64,000 nucleotides of DNA, taken from the NCBI RefSeq assembly GCF_921293095.1, contig NC_060247.1, positions 112,115,111 to 112,179,110 on the forward strand, read 5' to 3'. The notes beneath the pieces are model-generated. The model was not told the origin of the DNA. It saw only the letters and a list, made by a program, of their open reading frames with translations, and did not search any database. Shown here piece after piece: positions 35,426-47,822 of this stretch. Position numbers and translations under genes: made by a program. Source of the stretch: Ischnura elegans (taxonomy: Eukaryota > Arthropoda > Insecta > Odonata > Coenagrionidae). Numbering within the stretch: the stretch's first letter is position 1; each line of letters starts with the position of its first letter.

Positions 35426-36436
35426 CTGCAAGGATAAGGAAAAATTTGAGGTCATTATCTATAAGATTATCATTGATTGCTGTAATCCTCTCATACAGCT
35501 AAGACCTCATTTACCAGAATGGCATGCACTTATCTGCCATCAATGTATAAACTCTTTAAAATCCGCCACTAGGTTAGCACACGCAATCATTTTACGCATT
35601 TGTGTCAGGGATGGAATTCCCATCCCTTTTCCCATCACTCGTCTTGTCCCCTTTGGGTCCCAGAATTCATCGCTGCTATCAACTATCAGCCAATCAGAAC
35701 GCACGGCGGCATACAGCGATACTAACGCCTCGTTTGGCTTTTAATGGAATGATAGTTGTAAATACGGAAAGTGACGGAATAAGCGATGGAAAAAAGGACG
35801 GTAGGAATGACCGTGTGATTCATAAAATGATAGGTCGAGCGATCACTCTTTTGGAACTCCCTGAAAACCCATTGCTGAGGCTAATAATAATAATAATAAT
35901 ATATATTTATTCCACATTGTGGTACATGAAATCACTCTGAGATTCGGATAAATGATCATGTGATTCGGTCTTTAGGATTGTCGACCAGTGATGGTTGTTG
36001 GATCTGTAGGTGGAATAAAAAGGAATCTTAATAAGCTGTTTAATACCACACCATGGCCGCTCTCGGTGCGAACGCCCGTTCCATTCCAACCAGACAGAGA
36101 GAGAGTCATCCCCCAAGCTATCCCATGTATGCCTCATTCACATTATGATAGTTCCAGCCATCGTCGGAAGTATCGTGCATTCACACAACGATGGTTAAAA
36201 CCTGTGCTGTCCTCTAGTGCTGACATCTAATTGGGAAATTGACGGTTACCAAAGCTGTTGAGGTATGCATGGACAAGATGGTACCTACTGTGTTCAACGT
36301 GTATTTACCGAATAATTTTTCTTCCGCCCATATTCTTCCTTCCTAGAACAAATCCATGAAAAAAATAGAGCTTCACGAGCTTTCCGTCTTCCTCTTGTCG
36401 CTTCCGTTTCCGGTCTCCCAGCGCCTAACCATCTTA
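35426..36436. other. Intron with repeat debris
   Basis: Contains an (AAT)n run at 35884-35903 and a LINE-tail-like stretch at 35930-36140 (TTGTCGACCAGTGATGGTTG, similar to the 3' end of the LINE at 62660). No gene was recognised. Confidence 0.35.
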
Positions 36437-37269
36437 TGCCAGTTCTACACGCTCTGCTCAGCGCCTAGGATCAGCCACCCTAGCGGATGATCTTGCCGTG
36501 TAGAGACGTTGCCACGGCTCAGCCGAGGGGGTTGGATCATCTCGCCTGGGACCCCCAGCTTAAGTTATAAGCTGCGCTGTTGTCATCAACTCTCTCTCAC
36601 ATGGCGCGTGTATTTGGATGCGTTCCGTTTTCTTCTGAGTGTGGTTCTTCTCACTGAGCTCATAAATGACAAAGTTAGCGGCGCGTGCTCGAAATGGGAT
36701 TTTGGATGAGACCAACGTCCTTACTGGAATATTATAATGCGTTCCCAGTGAACAAGAAATTTGAAAGCCTTTACCGTCGTCGCCTTCTCGTCAGCGTTCT
36801 TGCCATCGTCTCGCGGTCACCTTCATAGCCATTCTATTGATGATCCAAAACATTCGTAATATTTAATTAACAGAGTCATAATATACCAAATAGATATTTA
36901 GGACTTTTTCGATGTAAAAACTTCAAAATTCTCTACTTAACCTGTAGCAAAACCTGAGGAAGTATTATCACCCTAGCCGACGAAAAATCATCTGAATTAT
37001 TCTAAATTCATCTCCTTCCGTAGAAGTGCCACAGATAATAAGTCGGGAATACACTGATCTGCCAAAATAAATCCGGTAATTATCTGCTTCGCTAGAAATT
37101 TTTCCATAAAATGCTTCAGCGCTCGCCCATTATCAAGTGTTCTTAGACTTTCAGTTATTGCCATCAGATGGCGAGGGGTCGACTTAAGCCTCTCGTTAAG
37201 AATGGGTTTGCGCTGAGCAATTTGGCTGAGCTAAGCCGGATGAGCTGATCCGAGCGTGTAGAACTGGCA
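36437..37269. mobile_element. Putative MITE with TGCCAGTTCTACACGCTC ends
   Basis: The ends at 36437 and 37269 are inverted complements over 18 bp (TGCCAGTTCTACACGCTC). The next 50 bp also show an imperfect match (GGATCAGC, GCTCAGC). The interior has no transposase. No clear target-site duplication is visible, so the boundary may be off by a few bases. Confidence 0.5.
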
Positions 37270-38862
37270 ATAGAGGTCCCATAAGCTCTATGCTAACCAT
37301 CGTAAAGTGGCAACGTTCGGAACTACGTCAACTATAGTCAGGACTTGCATTCACACGACGAGTTCGGTCAAATATCGTTAGGACGATGGCTCGGACGATC
37401 CTAACGTGAACGAGGCATTACCACAGATATATACACTATATTGGCAGTGGCGGGGGTGGGGTGAAGCCGTGACGTTCGTTTGGCGCAAGGTGCGTGCGGT
37501 TGCGTTTGGCGGCCATGTTGCCTTCACCCACATATGAGTTTGCGTACGTAAGGAACTGGAGGAAAATCGCAATGTGAAAGATAACGGTGGTTTGATTAAG
37601 GCTTTTGAATATAGAAAACGTTGTCATTGTCGTTTAAGATACATCAAATTAAAAATAAAGGGAACGATCGTGACACTTACGTGGTAACTTAACCGATCTT
37701 TGAGCATAACTGTGACGAAGTTATGAAATTGGTAATGCAAGCAGAGCTCAGATTATTACTTATTCGGTTCCTGCTCAATATATTAGAACTTGAATCCAAA
37801 TGCAAGGATTATCTCGATACAGAAATATTGTGTGCAAATATAGAAGGGGCGTAGCAGATGGGGAAAATGGTTCAATGCGTCGTCTGCTAGGAACGCTCAG
37901 CTTGCCTACAATCGCGAATACATGTCATGGTATTGTAAACCCTCAGCTTTACCAGCGGCATTGTCATGCTATTCGAACAAAATAATTCGACAATTCAAAA
38001 GGTTTGATGTTTCCACCAACTGTATGAGTTGTCAATTGCACTGATTTTTAATATAGACTCTCAATTCATAAGATCCTAGAAGAAATGCCACCTAACCTTT
38101 CACTGCCATAAGTAATCGGGCGAAAAATATGACTTAATTAAATTTGATTCTACTTCTTTAAGCCCATTACAATCTAGCTTTCTTTGCAAGGAAGGCTGCT
38201 TGACGCTGTAAAATGCTTTTTAGAAGTCGTAAAGAGTTGATGCGACTGAATTTCTATTCTTAAGCATCAGAAATATAATTTACAATATTTTATACAGGCA
38301 GAGTTTTAGATTTTCCCTCACGATCACCAAATTGGGAAATTGAAAACAAGTTATTGGCTTAATAAACTCACAGATTTGATCCATTATCAGAGTTTAATAT
38401 ACTTTACCTATTGCTGGTAAAGGGTCTATTATTGAAAAGGATGTCTTCATCTCTTTTTTAAGGGTTGGAAGAGTTTTAAAGTATTGCAGATGATTTGGAA
38501 ACTCCCCCTTACTATTCTACAGTTAAAGAATGGAGCAAAGGGTTCCACTATAAATTCAATGATTTCTTTGATAATTGAAAGAATTGGAGAGGTTGCATAT
38601 ATCTACCGTAAGATTATTTTAGTCTTCCTTATGTTGTAATAATATCCGAAGGGGAAGCAGACTTTAATTTAAATCTTACGTCATGAGGGGGTACGCTTTT
38701 AATTAAAATTTGAATCTTGTCAGGATAAGTGATAACAACAGATACCATTTTATATATAGAATCCACCAAATGATCACGTAACTGATTAGCACGAGGTGGA
38801 TAGGATGAATTATTTTGAATGTAACCAACCTCGTTATGAACCAATTTCCATATAGCCTTGCT
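37270..38862. other. Intron sequence, no feature
   Basis: AT-rich. A weak inverted pair CGTTAGGAC ... GATCCTAACG occurs near 37374-37405. No coding frame was recognised. Confidence 0.35.
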
Positions 38863-38900
38863 CAGGGCTGGATTTACCCAAAGTTATGCTATAAGCACCT
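38863..38900. repeat. Possible hAT-type terminus
   Basis: CAGGGCTGGATTTACCC has the form of hAT left ends. I did not find the partner terminus, so the extent is unknown and the call is weak. Confidence 0.25.
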
Positions 38901-39640
38901 CTCCATTGAGCGCCCCTCATCACTTGAGCCCCTCCGCCTCCCTCCCCGAGTTTTATGATAAGGCATAGCCACTCGAATGAGGTAAGGTTCGGAAAAAAGG
39001 AATAAACACATATGAATGACAGCATAAGTGTATGCTTGAATTTTTACGCAGGGAAAACATAGACAATTCAGTTAAATAAAACAGATATTCACAAAATCTA
39101 AACTTATGCTTTTGAAAGAAATTATTTAAGTTAACAGGCACAATTAAAGGTCCATCATAAATGCTCCTCAGATCTAAACAAGTAATAATACTACAATGGA
39201 AATAAAATACGGATATAATATAATAATACAACAGCGGAAAGTACATGGCATAAAGGAAACTAGAGAGAATCTTTTCATAATAACCACACAAAACACTGCT
39301 GAATAACGATCATTATGATTTCACGACAAAACACAAAATGGTAGACCATAACCTGCACTTTTCATTTTATAAATTTCGTGGTGATACGTTTAAAAGGCAT
39401 TCGAAAAAAATTTCATGCGGTGTGAGATGGAAGCGGAGACATTACTTAACGTAAACCATGCTTACCTTATAGGTATCTATTATTTACGTGTGTACAGACA
39501 CATTTTCACCCCAGGAACTTTTTTCCTCGAAGAGTACTTAAAATTGCACCCCCATACAACGCAGAGGTTCACCATTCTTCTTCTAAAAAGCACCAAAAGC
39601 AGTAAAAGTAGCCTCTCTAATACACGGGTGTTAATGGCAC
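38901..39640. other. No recognisable feature
   Basis: AT-rich with short minus-strand ORFs (up to 112 codons) lacking any motif. Confidence 0.3.
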
Positions 39641-39980
39641 AGGAGTAGCGGTCGGTGAAGGCAAGATGGCTAGTTGCGCAAAATTTGTTCTGCCGGCCGG
39701 TTTCAGCGCCACCGTGAGGAAAACATTGGGACTGCCAATCTAGAAGTATATATCTGTGGGCATTACAAATAAAAACAAAACACTCCCAATATTCCCTAAT
39801 ATGGCAGACAGCGCATCACCAAGGCGGCAATACAAATAGAACAGAAACAAACAAATACATAAAATCCTCCCCCCTTTTAATCAAGAACATAAAAATTTTC
39901 AATTATCTAAGTAAGATAGATAGGCTGCTGCTTAAGATAGGGAGGCTGCTTGGTAATCCGCCTCGGATGGTTATCTTGCC
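39641..39980 (-). repeat. Gypsy 3 tail, polypurine tract and putative LTR part
   Basis: On the minus strand the end of pol (NHPRRITKQPPY, PYLKQQPIYLT) at about 39975-39905 is followed by AAAAGGGGGGAGGA (39865-39878), a polypurine tract, and then LTR-like sequence. The LTR's outer end is not resolvable with one copy. Confidence 0.5.
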
Positions 39981-39990
39981 CAGAAGTATA

Positions 39991-40650
39991 GGGTGGTTTC
40001 CTATTATTTTTTTATTGCCTAAATCAAAAGATTATTACTCCTGGAGTACACATTTCACGTTTTTAGATTTTTAAATGACGATAATCTATTTTTCGCGATT
40101 AAATGAAAAGTGAAAATTTTTAAGTGCGTGAAAATGCGACGGCTAAGTATGAATGCTGGGAAAACTCCGTGTGACGTCGTTTTGATTCCCGCTGCCGCAA
40201 GTGAGGTGACCTAGGGGCGGAGCTTTGAGTGCTGATACGACGCAGGATGCTATCAGGTAGCAGAGTACCCTGCTAGCAGGTAGCGCTTGGCTTAAATAAG
40301 GATGTTTAATACCTTATCAAACGAAGAAAACTTTCCGACCTTAGCCAGTTTTAACAGATTATTATTAAGACATGTTTTCCTGAGCTCTGCACCTCATGCA
40401 TGCATTGGTAATCTCAGACAATGTAAAACTCCTATCTACTCGAATAGAAGCTAGGTCCCTGTGACGGTACGTGGAGTGGCATCGCATTGGTGCCAATCTG
40501 GCATTTTTCAAATGAGGATAAAATTGACCATTGTCATTTGTCTAAACCGGTATGTCTAAAACCAAATAATATGCATATTATGATTACACTAATGGTGGGT
40601 AACGAATCTCAATCAATGCCTTTAGTTTTCTTTGATGAAGGAAACTACCA
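39991..40650 (+). mobile_element. TA-flanked MITE, copy 3
   Basis: This is 660 bp with ends GGGTGGTTTCC and GGAAACTACCA, flanked by TA at 39989-39990 and 40651-40652. It is inserted between the Gypsy 3 integrase stop and its polypurine tract. Copy 3 is uninterrupted and serves as the reference for the piggyBac empty site in copy 2. Confidence 0.87.
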
Positions 40651-40666
40651 TAATGGCTACGGCCAT

Positions 40667-41640
40667 CTAGGCTTCTGGTCCCGTGTCATCATCAGTCTCT
40701 GTCTCAGGGTTAGGAGCAGTTGAAGGACTACCATTTACCACAAAAGGAGGCTCAGGAACCTCATCTAATATTAACGGAGGTTGCTCATCTCTCCAATCAC
40801 ACGAACTTCTCTCCTCAATATCTCTGCTCGGAGACCATGCCTGTGAAGGTAACTGAAAATTGTCATTAGAAGAGATCCTCCTCTGAAGCTCGTCAACGTG
40901 ACTTCTCTCAATTTTTCCCTCTTCAGTCTTGACCTTAAAAATTCTAGATCCCTCAATTCCCACAATGGTTCCCGGTTGCCAAACCCTCTTACCATCATGA
41001 TACTCTCTAAAATAGACTAAATCCCCAAGTGAATATTTGTGAGCCTTGAGTTTGTCAGCTCTTTCCTCCTCCCCCACATTGATTGCAGTGGTGGGAAGCA
41101 ACCGGTCTAGCAAGGTTGATAATTTTCGACCCATTAGTATTTCGCACCGGGCCCTTCCCGTATCATTAAGGGTTGACCTCAACATAAGGAGAATATTTGG
41201 GAGCTCCTCTACCCATTCCCTTGATGGTAGCTTCCTGAACAATCTTTTGATAGTCTGAACTGTTCGTTCCACTTGGCCATTAGAGGCTGGGTGATAGGGT
41301 GGAGTTAAATAATGCCTAATCCCATTCCCTTCTAGATAAGTTTTAAATTGGTCAGAAGTAAATGCTGGGCCGTTATCAGATACCACTAACACGTAAGTCA
41401 GGCAACCCATGAGTAGAAACCATTTTTTTAATTGACAAATAACAGTACCGGAAGAGAAAGATCCTCTTGTAAACGCAACTTTAACCCACTTCGAAGTAGC
41501 ATCAACCAAAATAAATATGTATGGCCATGAAAGGGGCCAGCAAATCCACATGCACTCTAGACCACGGCTTTTTTGGAATATCCCATGAAATGATATTAAC
41601 CGGCTGTTTCCGGTATGCTGTTTATGTTGTTTACGGGCTG
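40667..41640 (-). pseudogene. Gypsy 3 pol remnant (integrase)
   Basis: The 294-codon frame (41551-40667) gives the integrase core: FILVDATSKWVKVAFTRGSF, VVSDNGPAFTSDQFKTYLEG and NGQVERTVQTIKRLF. Two catalytic positions are clear: the D of VSDNG and the E of QVE. The basic C-terminal domain follows (YSLGDLVYFREYHDGKRVWQ, GKIERSHVDELQRR) and an acidic tail. A frameshift near 41525 separates the upstream KPWSR and LHVDL region. The element is truncated at about 41640 and lacks RT. It is related to Gypsy 2 by the shared (N)GxxERxVQTxK and R-rich LQRR layout. Confidence 0.9.
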
Positions 41641-41734
41641 GGAAACTAAGTTAGCCAAGATACCTCTATGATTTAAGTAAGACTACCGGGTGACTTCGTT
41701 GACCCTCAACACTATTTTTCTCGACGTCCACTGT

Positions 41735-41892
41735 CAGGGCCGGCTCAAGGAAAAATACTTACCAGGGAAAACTACTGTTGTATCGCCCACCTACGGGGGT
41801 TTTGGCATAAAATATCCCTGCATTAAAAGGGTTTAGGTATGGAATACCCCCAATCAAATTTGGTCGCCACCTAGCTACGTCGCCCGGCCCTG
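41735..41892. mobile_element. hAT-type MITE with 8-bp duplication
   Basis: This 158 bp element has ends CAGGGCCGG and CCGGCCCTG and is flanked by TCCACTGT (41727-41734) and TCCAATGT (41893-41900), an 8-bp duplication with one mismatch. Short size, these ends and an 8-bp duplication are diagnostic of a non-autonomous hAT. Confidence 0.8.
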
Positions 41893-41900
41893 TCCAATGT

Positions 41901-42299
41901 TGAGACTAGGCAGTTAACCATGCCTTTACATTAAGAATGGCTACTACTATTTTAATCATATACTACATTGCTAAACTAATACGCATAAATAGTATTTAGT
42001 GTACACAATATGAGGAAAGTCTCAGTAAATGGTATTGCATGCAATGAAACAAATAATATGTAAAGAAGCAATTCCAAAAGAAAGGAAATAGACTACTACC
42101 ATGGAATAAGGAGGAGAGGAAGCGCAATCCTCCTCCTTCTTCCATGTTACTACCATAATATTACAAAAGATAAGGAAAATCTACTTATGTGGTTTAAATG
42201 TTAAAAAAGCCGAAATAGAAAAAAGTCTGAATTTCATTGACCAAGATGTCAATTCTTGGGTTTGCGGACCCGAGAAACCCGAAAATAATACTTTTATTT
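41901..42299. other. Intron sequence, no feature
   Basis: AT-rich. Only a short local inverted pair near 42110-42150 (AGGAGGAGAGGAAGCGCAAT / CCTCCTCC) was seen. Confidence 0.35.
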
Positions 42300-42770
42300 A
42301 CAAAAATTTAACCGTTGACCCAGTAAGGTCAACGTCAAGGTCATAAGGATGGCAAAAAGAATAGCATACCAACAAAGGTGTCGATCCATGGGTTTTATAG
42401 GGTTCCCAAGTCATTGGTATTTTCCAAATACCCGTATTATTTACTAATTGCCCTCCAAGGTCAATACGGAGGTCAAAGGTCATAGAGGTAAACGTGCGGT
42501 CATGGTGATAACCAAGGTTGCCAACCATAGGTTTTGAAGGGTGCTAGAGTCGGTTTTTCAGTTCACAGATCCGTATTGTTGATTTTTTGACCACCGAGTC
42601 TCAATGGGGGTCAAAGGTCATAGAGTTAAACGTCTGGCCATCATGAAAACCAACGTGTCAAACTATAGGTTTTGAAGGGTGCCAAAGTCGATTAAGCCGT
42701 TCATAGATCCGTATAACAATTTATTTCGACCTCCGAAAGTCATATTGGCGGTCAAAGGCCATAGAGAAAA
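42300..42770 (+). repeat. 138-bp tandem repeat, about 3.5 units
   Basis: Units are marked by GGTCAAAGGTCATAGAG or variants at about 42336, 42471, 42609 and 42750 (spacing 135-141 bp). Each is followed by TAAACGT...GGTCAT, CCAACCATAGGTTTTGAAGG, GTGCCAAAGTCG and a CAGATCCGTAT segment. Units differ by about 15-25 percent by eye. Confidence 0.8.
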
Positions 42771-42839
42771 TATGCAACACGCTTACCCCCCCCCTTCTTT
42801 CCGATAAATTTTCCATTTCCTCGCAGTATTTTCCGACAG

Positions 42840-44240
42840 GCCTCCCATTCCCTCTTAGCTTCATTTCTTTTGCGGAAAAGGCCATGAAATTTTTCATTCG
42901 AAATTGTTTAGTTATATTTCACACATTGAATTGCTTTCATAGTCTCAACACTTGATGGTGATTTTTCTGATGCACACACTTCATTTACAGTAGAAAAAAC
43001 GAGTTCATTCGCAGCATTACCTTGTGGTAAGGGCAAAGAATATTCCTTAAATTAGTGCACTATTTTATGGAATATGCTTTGTTTCAAATGATAAAATATT
43101 TATAAACATCTGAACTCTATCAAGATTTGTGCCGGAGCCCAAGATTTTACCCTTTTCTAGCCAATATATTTTTTTAATGATGATACCTCATTAAAAAGAT
43201 CAATTTTGGAAATATTATCATACGTAAAATTTTATGCACAATGATCGAATGATTTTACAACATCATTCCAATTAAGTTCGTGTTTTAATGCATTCCAATG
43301 AAAATGTTTATATAATTTTAATATAGCGTCCACTCTTCTAAATAATCTTTGAAGTTACTATATAAATTTTTAACGTGATTCATGATATCTGCACGATTTA
43401 TTGCACCCACTTCGAGCTCACTTATGCTCTTACCGATGGTTAATGGAAGAAAATGACTCTCTGACCACTTTTGATTCAAATATTTTTAACTTCATTCGCT
43501 ACTTCGATTACCATAATTTTATCACCTTCAATAACTTCAATAGCATTGTGCAAAAGAGGTGATTGATTGTTTATAAACTCTAACTTAATTTGAGGATTCT
43601 TTTTCAAAACCCTCTTCTAAAATTCTAGTTTCAATTCAAATTCTAATTCATATTGTGGTATAATTTTAAAATTCTATCTAAAGCTGACGAAAGAGATAAC
43701 TAGCGCGTTTTACAATAACCAAGTATTTTCTGATATTCCACTTACGCAGTTTCACAAAATTCTTTCAGCATTTGAACACTCACAGTAGAAATAAAAATAT
43801 ATTTTAATGACAATATTTTCCACACCTGCGGGCAACAAATCAGCAGCTGTTTGAACGGCGTTATGTATCATGTGCCCTGCAAAACCGATTTGATAACTTG
43901 TGATGTGCAGGCCTTAGATCTGAAGGAACGACTATGAAAAATAGCATGGAAAGACATCCCTCTGGTAATGCTATTTTCTTTTCTTCTTCTCCATAAATTG
44001 TTTTTACTGAAATTTTCTGTGTATTGGAGGAAGATGCAGCAGTATTTAAATATCTTTTATGCTCTTGCGTCTCCAAGTGCTTCGAAATATCATTCCTACT
44101 GCCGCGAAAAATTGAAAATTAACCGTTACGTTTCACACATTTGACAAAGTAATCGCTTCTGGATTTTTTAATAAAATGAGATTCATTTCTTAGGTGATCT
44201 TCGAATCCGCATCTTCTTTTCTTACGCATCATAACAAAAA
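42840..44240 (-). pseudogene. hAT transposase remnant with BED finger
   Basis: Reading the minus strand, the N-terminal part near 44180-44040 is DYFVKCVKRNG then FRGSRNDISKHLETQEHKRY, a BED-type zinc finger (C..C...H....H). It continues as NTAASSSNTQKISVK and, after a frame change, FHAIFHSRSFRSKACTSQ. The far end near 43030-42900 reads GNAANELVFSTVNEVCASEK and SVETMKAIQCVKYN, the C-terminal hAT dimerisation block in which NAxxExxFS is conserved. Many stops lie between. No terminal repeats were matched to it. Confidence 0.7.
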
Positions 44241-44814
44241 TCTCAAAAATTATATTATGTCATAAATTGTTTAAAAAAATGTAAATGAAAACTCTTTAAG
44301 TACATACGTACAAAATTACAGGAAAATATTTAATAAGTTATTCAATAAATTAAATATAATTGTTTTTTATACAGCAAATTTATTTAAAAAATTATTTTAA
44401 TCCAATCCTCTCTTTCTTTCTGTTTATAAATATGTTAATAGATATTATTTATTCCCAGAATTTTCCGTAGCGTACGTACATCGTAGATGTCACTTGCAAG
44501 GCCGGCGCTAGATCTTTTTCCACCATCAAAAATATAAATAACACGAGAGCTGTGTGCCTAATAAAAAAATATGCATTTATGAAATAACTAAATTACTTAC
44601 CTAAATTATCTGAATGCTGGTTTGTTGACATCCTTTTTTAATAGCACTAGCACGCAGTTCAATTTACATCGCATTAGTGACCTTTAAAAAAATTACTATA
44701 TGTGAAGGCGTTGCCGCGTTACTTCGTGGACGACCGGCAAGATCTTTAGACCATGACCCTTTTCCTCTCTAATATTCCCCCCCGTTTCCAATTTTTGTGT
44801 AAGATTTCATGCTT
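44241..44814. other. No recognisable feature
   Basis: AT-rich sequence. A hAT-like GCAAGGCCGGCGCTAG at 44497 has no partner. Confidence 0.3.
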
Positions 44815-45291
44815 TTATAACGATGTTCCGAATGATGCTAGATCGCTAACGAGATAAGAAAAAAATCTGCGAAAGTGTACGGGCTTTCTCTTCATTTTAC
44901 TGCCACAATATAATTTCGTCGTTGCCAATGCCGAAAATTGCCACTTTTCATTAATTGTAAGTTCACCAATCCAACCATGGTTGAAAGAATACTTCTCGTA
45001 CATAACACAATAAATATTAGTACTATTAATTTTTTCTAATTTCTCACTTAAAAAATCGCGAAGAAAATGGTCAAAATACCGCAGTGATACAGTGAATCCC
45101 AATTCGTAGCCATGCACTACAACTATGCGCTTCTCAACCGTGACGTTACTCCGCTTAAAAAGTCGGGGGGGTAGGAAGGGAGCGGAGGGGAGATGTTGGC
45201 CACACGGCAAGCCATGGGTAGGGGTGGGGAATCGCGGGTCTACTTGATTATATGGTCTAAGGCAGCCCCCCGGAACTAGGGCTTTAGGCAT
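44815..45291 (-). CDS. Unrecognised 158-codon ORF
   Basis: An intact frame on the minus strand whose first half is proline-rich (PRFPTPTHGLPCGQHLPSAP). The second half has a mixed, globular-looking composition (LGFTVSLRYFDHFLRDFLSE, INEKWQFSALATTKLYCGSK). I recognise no domain, signal peptide or membrane segment. It lies in TE-rich intron sequence between hAT and THAP remnants and could be chance or part of an unknown repeat. No splice or promoter evidence supports it. Confidence 0.2.
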   Translation of the reverse strand: MPKALVPGGCLRPYNQVDPRFPTPTHGLPCGQHLPSAPFLPPRLFKRSNVTVEKRIVVVHGYELGFTVSLRYFDHFLRDFLSEKLEKINSTNIYCVMYEKYSFNHGWIGELTINEKWQFSALATTKLYCGSKMKRKPVHFRRFFSYLVSDLASFGTSL

Positions 45292-47447
45292 GTTCCTATT
45301 TTGAAGCCAGTTCCGAGCTGTGGTCAGTAGAGGCGCCAGTAGTCGAAGAGACTACCGGGAGCATTACGTTGCAGTGGACTTTGTAGGCAAAAGATACTGA
45401 ATTTAAGGTGAAAACCGTCTATATAATACGTTATTTGTAATGCAAATAACATCCAAATTAAATTCTCGAGTTAAAGTGTATCTTAAGGAATGCAATTATT
45501 TAACCAAGCGGAGAAAAGGGATAGTTGTAAGGGCGACGAAACCGGGAAGGAAATTATTATATTCGCTTCAGCACTGCGGTGAATTAGGAGTCAACATAAA
45601 TTAAGGAAAGAAAGGAATTAGGATTCAACATAAATTAAGGAAAACGTGCAACCTTTAATTGAGGTCGAAATGGGACAATTGCTTCGGAAACCAGTAAAAT
45701 TCTACGAGTGAAGCCAGGGGGGCGTGGCCAAATTGCGCATTAGCCATGTTACGGGACACGCAATAACATAGTCTTACGAGGCAACGTCCAATTTCTGAAC
45801 TTTAGTCATAAAATAACGGCTTTGGGCATTTTTCGCGACAGTTGCGATGAAATTAAATAGTACATACCCAATAAATTAATTCATGCTGGATTACAGCCGT
45901 TTTGACCCGCAGGTAGACAATTAATAACGGCCGATGAGGTGTTCAGTCAAACATATTTGACTCAAATGTTACTCGGAAAACTATTTCTGGCAATTCGAAA
46001 ATTGCATTAATTTTAACTTTCTGAGTCTTAATCTGAAATGAAAGATCGATTGTTCATGCTGCTATGCAATCGTCATTTCTTCTCCGAACATAATTCGAAT
46101 TCGATCGTTGCCACTGAACTCGTCATGAACTGCTCTTGCAGGATATAAATATTGACTAAACCCCAAATTATAATAACTTTTTCAATGGTACTATACGGAA
46201 ATACCTTAACACTTTAATTTATATGATTCCATTTCCACTGTCAAAGCCCCTGAAAAAGAACGATGCCACCTCTTGTAATGCAAGTTAGCGCTGAACTCAA
46301 CTACGAGCGAAAAATTAATTAATCACCGCGTTTCCGTATAAAATACTAAATGTTTACAATCAAAATCCTTGGAAAAATCCATACGAAAAATCCAAAACAT
46401 TTTGATCGACAAAAAAAACATAATCGAGCATAAACATTTATTTAACATCCAAATTTCAAAACATAAATTCATGTTACAAATTTAGTTTGAAATTGAAAAG
46501 TATAACATTAAACTTTGCCAGATCAACTGCAAATAAAAACATACACAATGCATGAGTAAGGCGAAAAACGCAAAACTGATCTGCAAACCGAACGAAGCGA
46601 TTGCAATTCACAATTTTTCCAGTGAGCAACTGCAACTCTTCATGATTCATCACAGGAAAGTAAATGGGAAAGCTTTTCGGAAATAGCTTTACAAAAGGAC
46701 CAATAAACTTTCAAGGACATCCTGAAAAAAGCAAAAAAGGAAAGCTGCGTAAAACTCAACAGGTATGACTGGAAAAAAATGTTCATCGATATTAAGCATT
46801 ATTTAAAAAAAACAATTCCGAAACATATTATTATTATAGAATATGGACAAAAATCAAGGTACCACAAATAATTAACACAATTACCATTTTCTGTCTCTAA
46901 AATTTTAAGATATGCTGACAATAACAATGACTTAACGATACAAAGGTAACTCTCAACACAAACTCCAAAATTGAATCCAATATCACAGGATCACAAGTAA
47001 TTGGAAACCTGAAAATAAGAATTAAATTAACCAAAAGAAGAAGAATAAATTGAAAAAAATTTCTCACCAAACTGAAATTTTTAAACTATATTTTAAAATT
47101 AGGAAAATATAGGTCATTCAACGATAAAAGTAATACCTGATTTCCATTATTGAATTGATGTAACATTTACCTAAAGCATCCCTGTCAGCAAAAGGAGCAT
47201 ATATACGTATATTACAGCAGGATATGAAAGATAATTGAAAGATTTAACCTACTGCTTGAACAAGATCATGGACGTAATGCTACGGAATGATTAGCAGCTA
47301 TTCCCCAAAAACAAAAACCAGCATTAAAGGTTTATCTGACTTGTTCATGTCCTGCAAATAATGAAGTAGAATAAATATCAATGAAGCTTACAACTAGGAT
47401 ATGAAATATCTCAGGAAAATGAAAAGGATAACAAAAATATAACTTAC
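45292..47447. other. AT-rich intron sequence
   Basis: No coding frame was recognised. A short direct duplication (GAATTAGGATTCAACATAAA type) occurs at about 45579-45648. Confidence 0.4.
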
Positions 47448-47636
47448 CTCGGCCAGTATCTTTCCATTTCCATCTTTATGGACTATTTTCCCGACAACTT
47501 CTTCCTCCCGAAAATGCCACTCACATACCCGGTGGCTGTCCTTCAGGGTAAAATCCTTTTGAGGAATAGCTTTTTGCCAGAAATTCCGTATCTCTGGCAT
47601 CGACGGGACTTTGAAAGAGAGATTTCCGTCTTGGAA
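47448..47636 (-). CDS. THAP-domain exon
   Basis: The minus strand is open for 63 whole codons. It starts after CCGGCTATGGCAG (possible acceptor) and ends at GAG before GTAAGTTAT (good donor). The product has FKVPSMPEIRNFWQKAIPQK then FTLKDSHRVCEWHFREEEVV. In THAP zinc fingers (C2CH) a W follows the first strand, then the second C and the H occur as CxxHF, exactly as here. The first two zinc cysteines would be in an upstream exon, not identified. THAP domains occur in P-element transposases and derived host proteins; which applies here cannot be decided. It lies inside the transporter's large intron. Confidence 0.6.
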
Positions 47637-47822
47637 CTGCCATAGCCGGTGGAACAATTCGGCACAACACACGACCACGGTATCTCTCCGAAAGAGAAAC
47701 AATCGGAATTTAAACAAAAAAAACGATTTCTACGTTCACTATAACAAACGTACTATATTGCTGTGGTAAAAAGCCTCCGTAGCTCGCTAAATCTTTAAAT
47801 TGAAGTTTTTTACACATGTGGT

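Noticed and set aside
44497..44520. hAT-like end GCAAGGCCGGCGCTAG
   Set aside because: The orientation does not fit the minus-strand hAT remnant and no partner or duplication was found.
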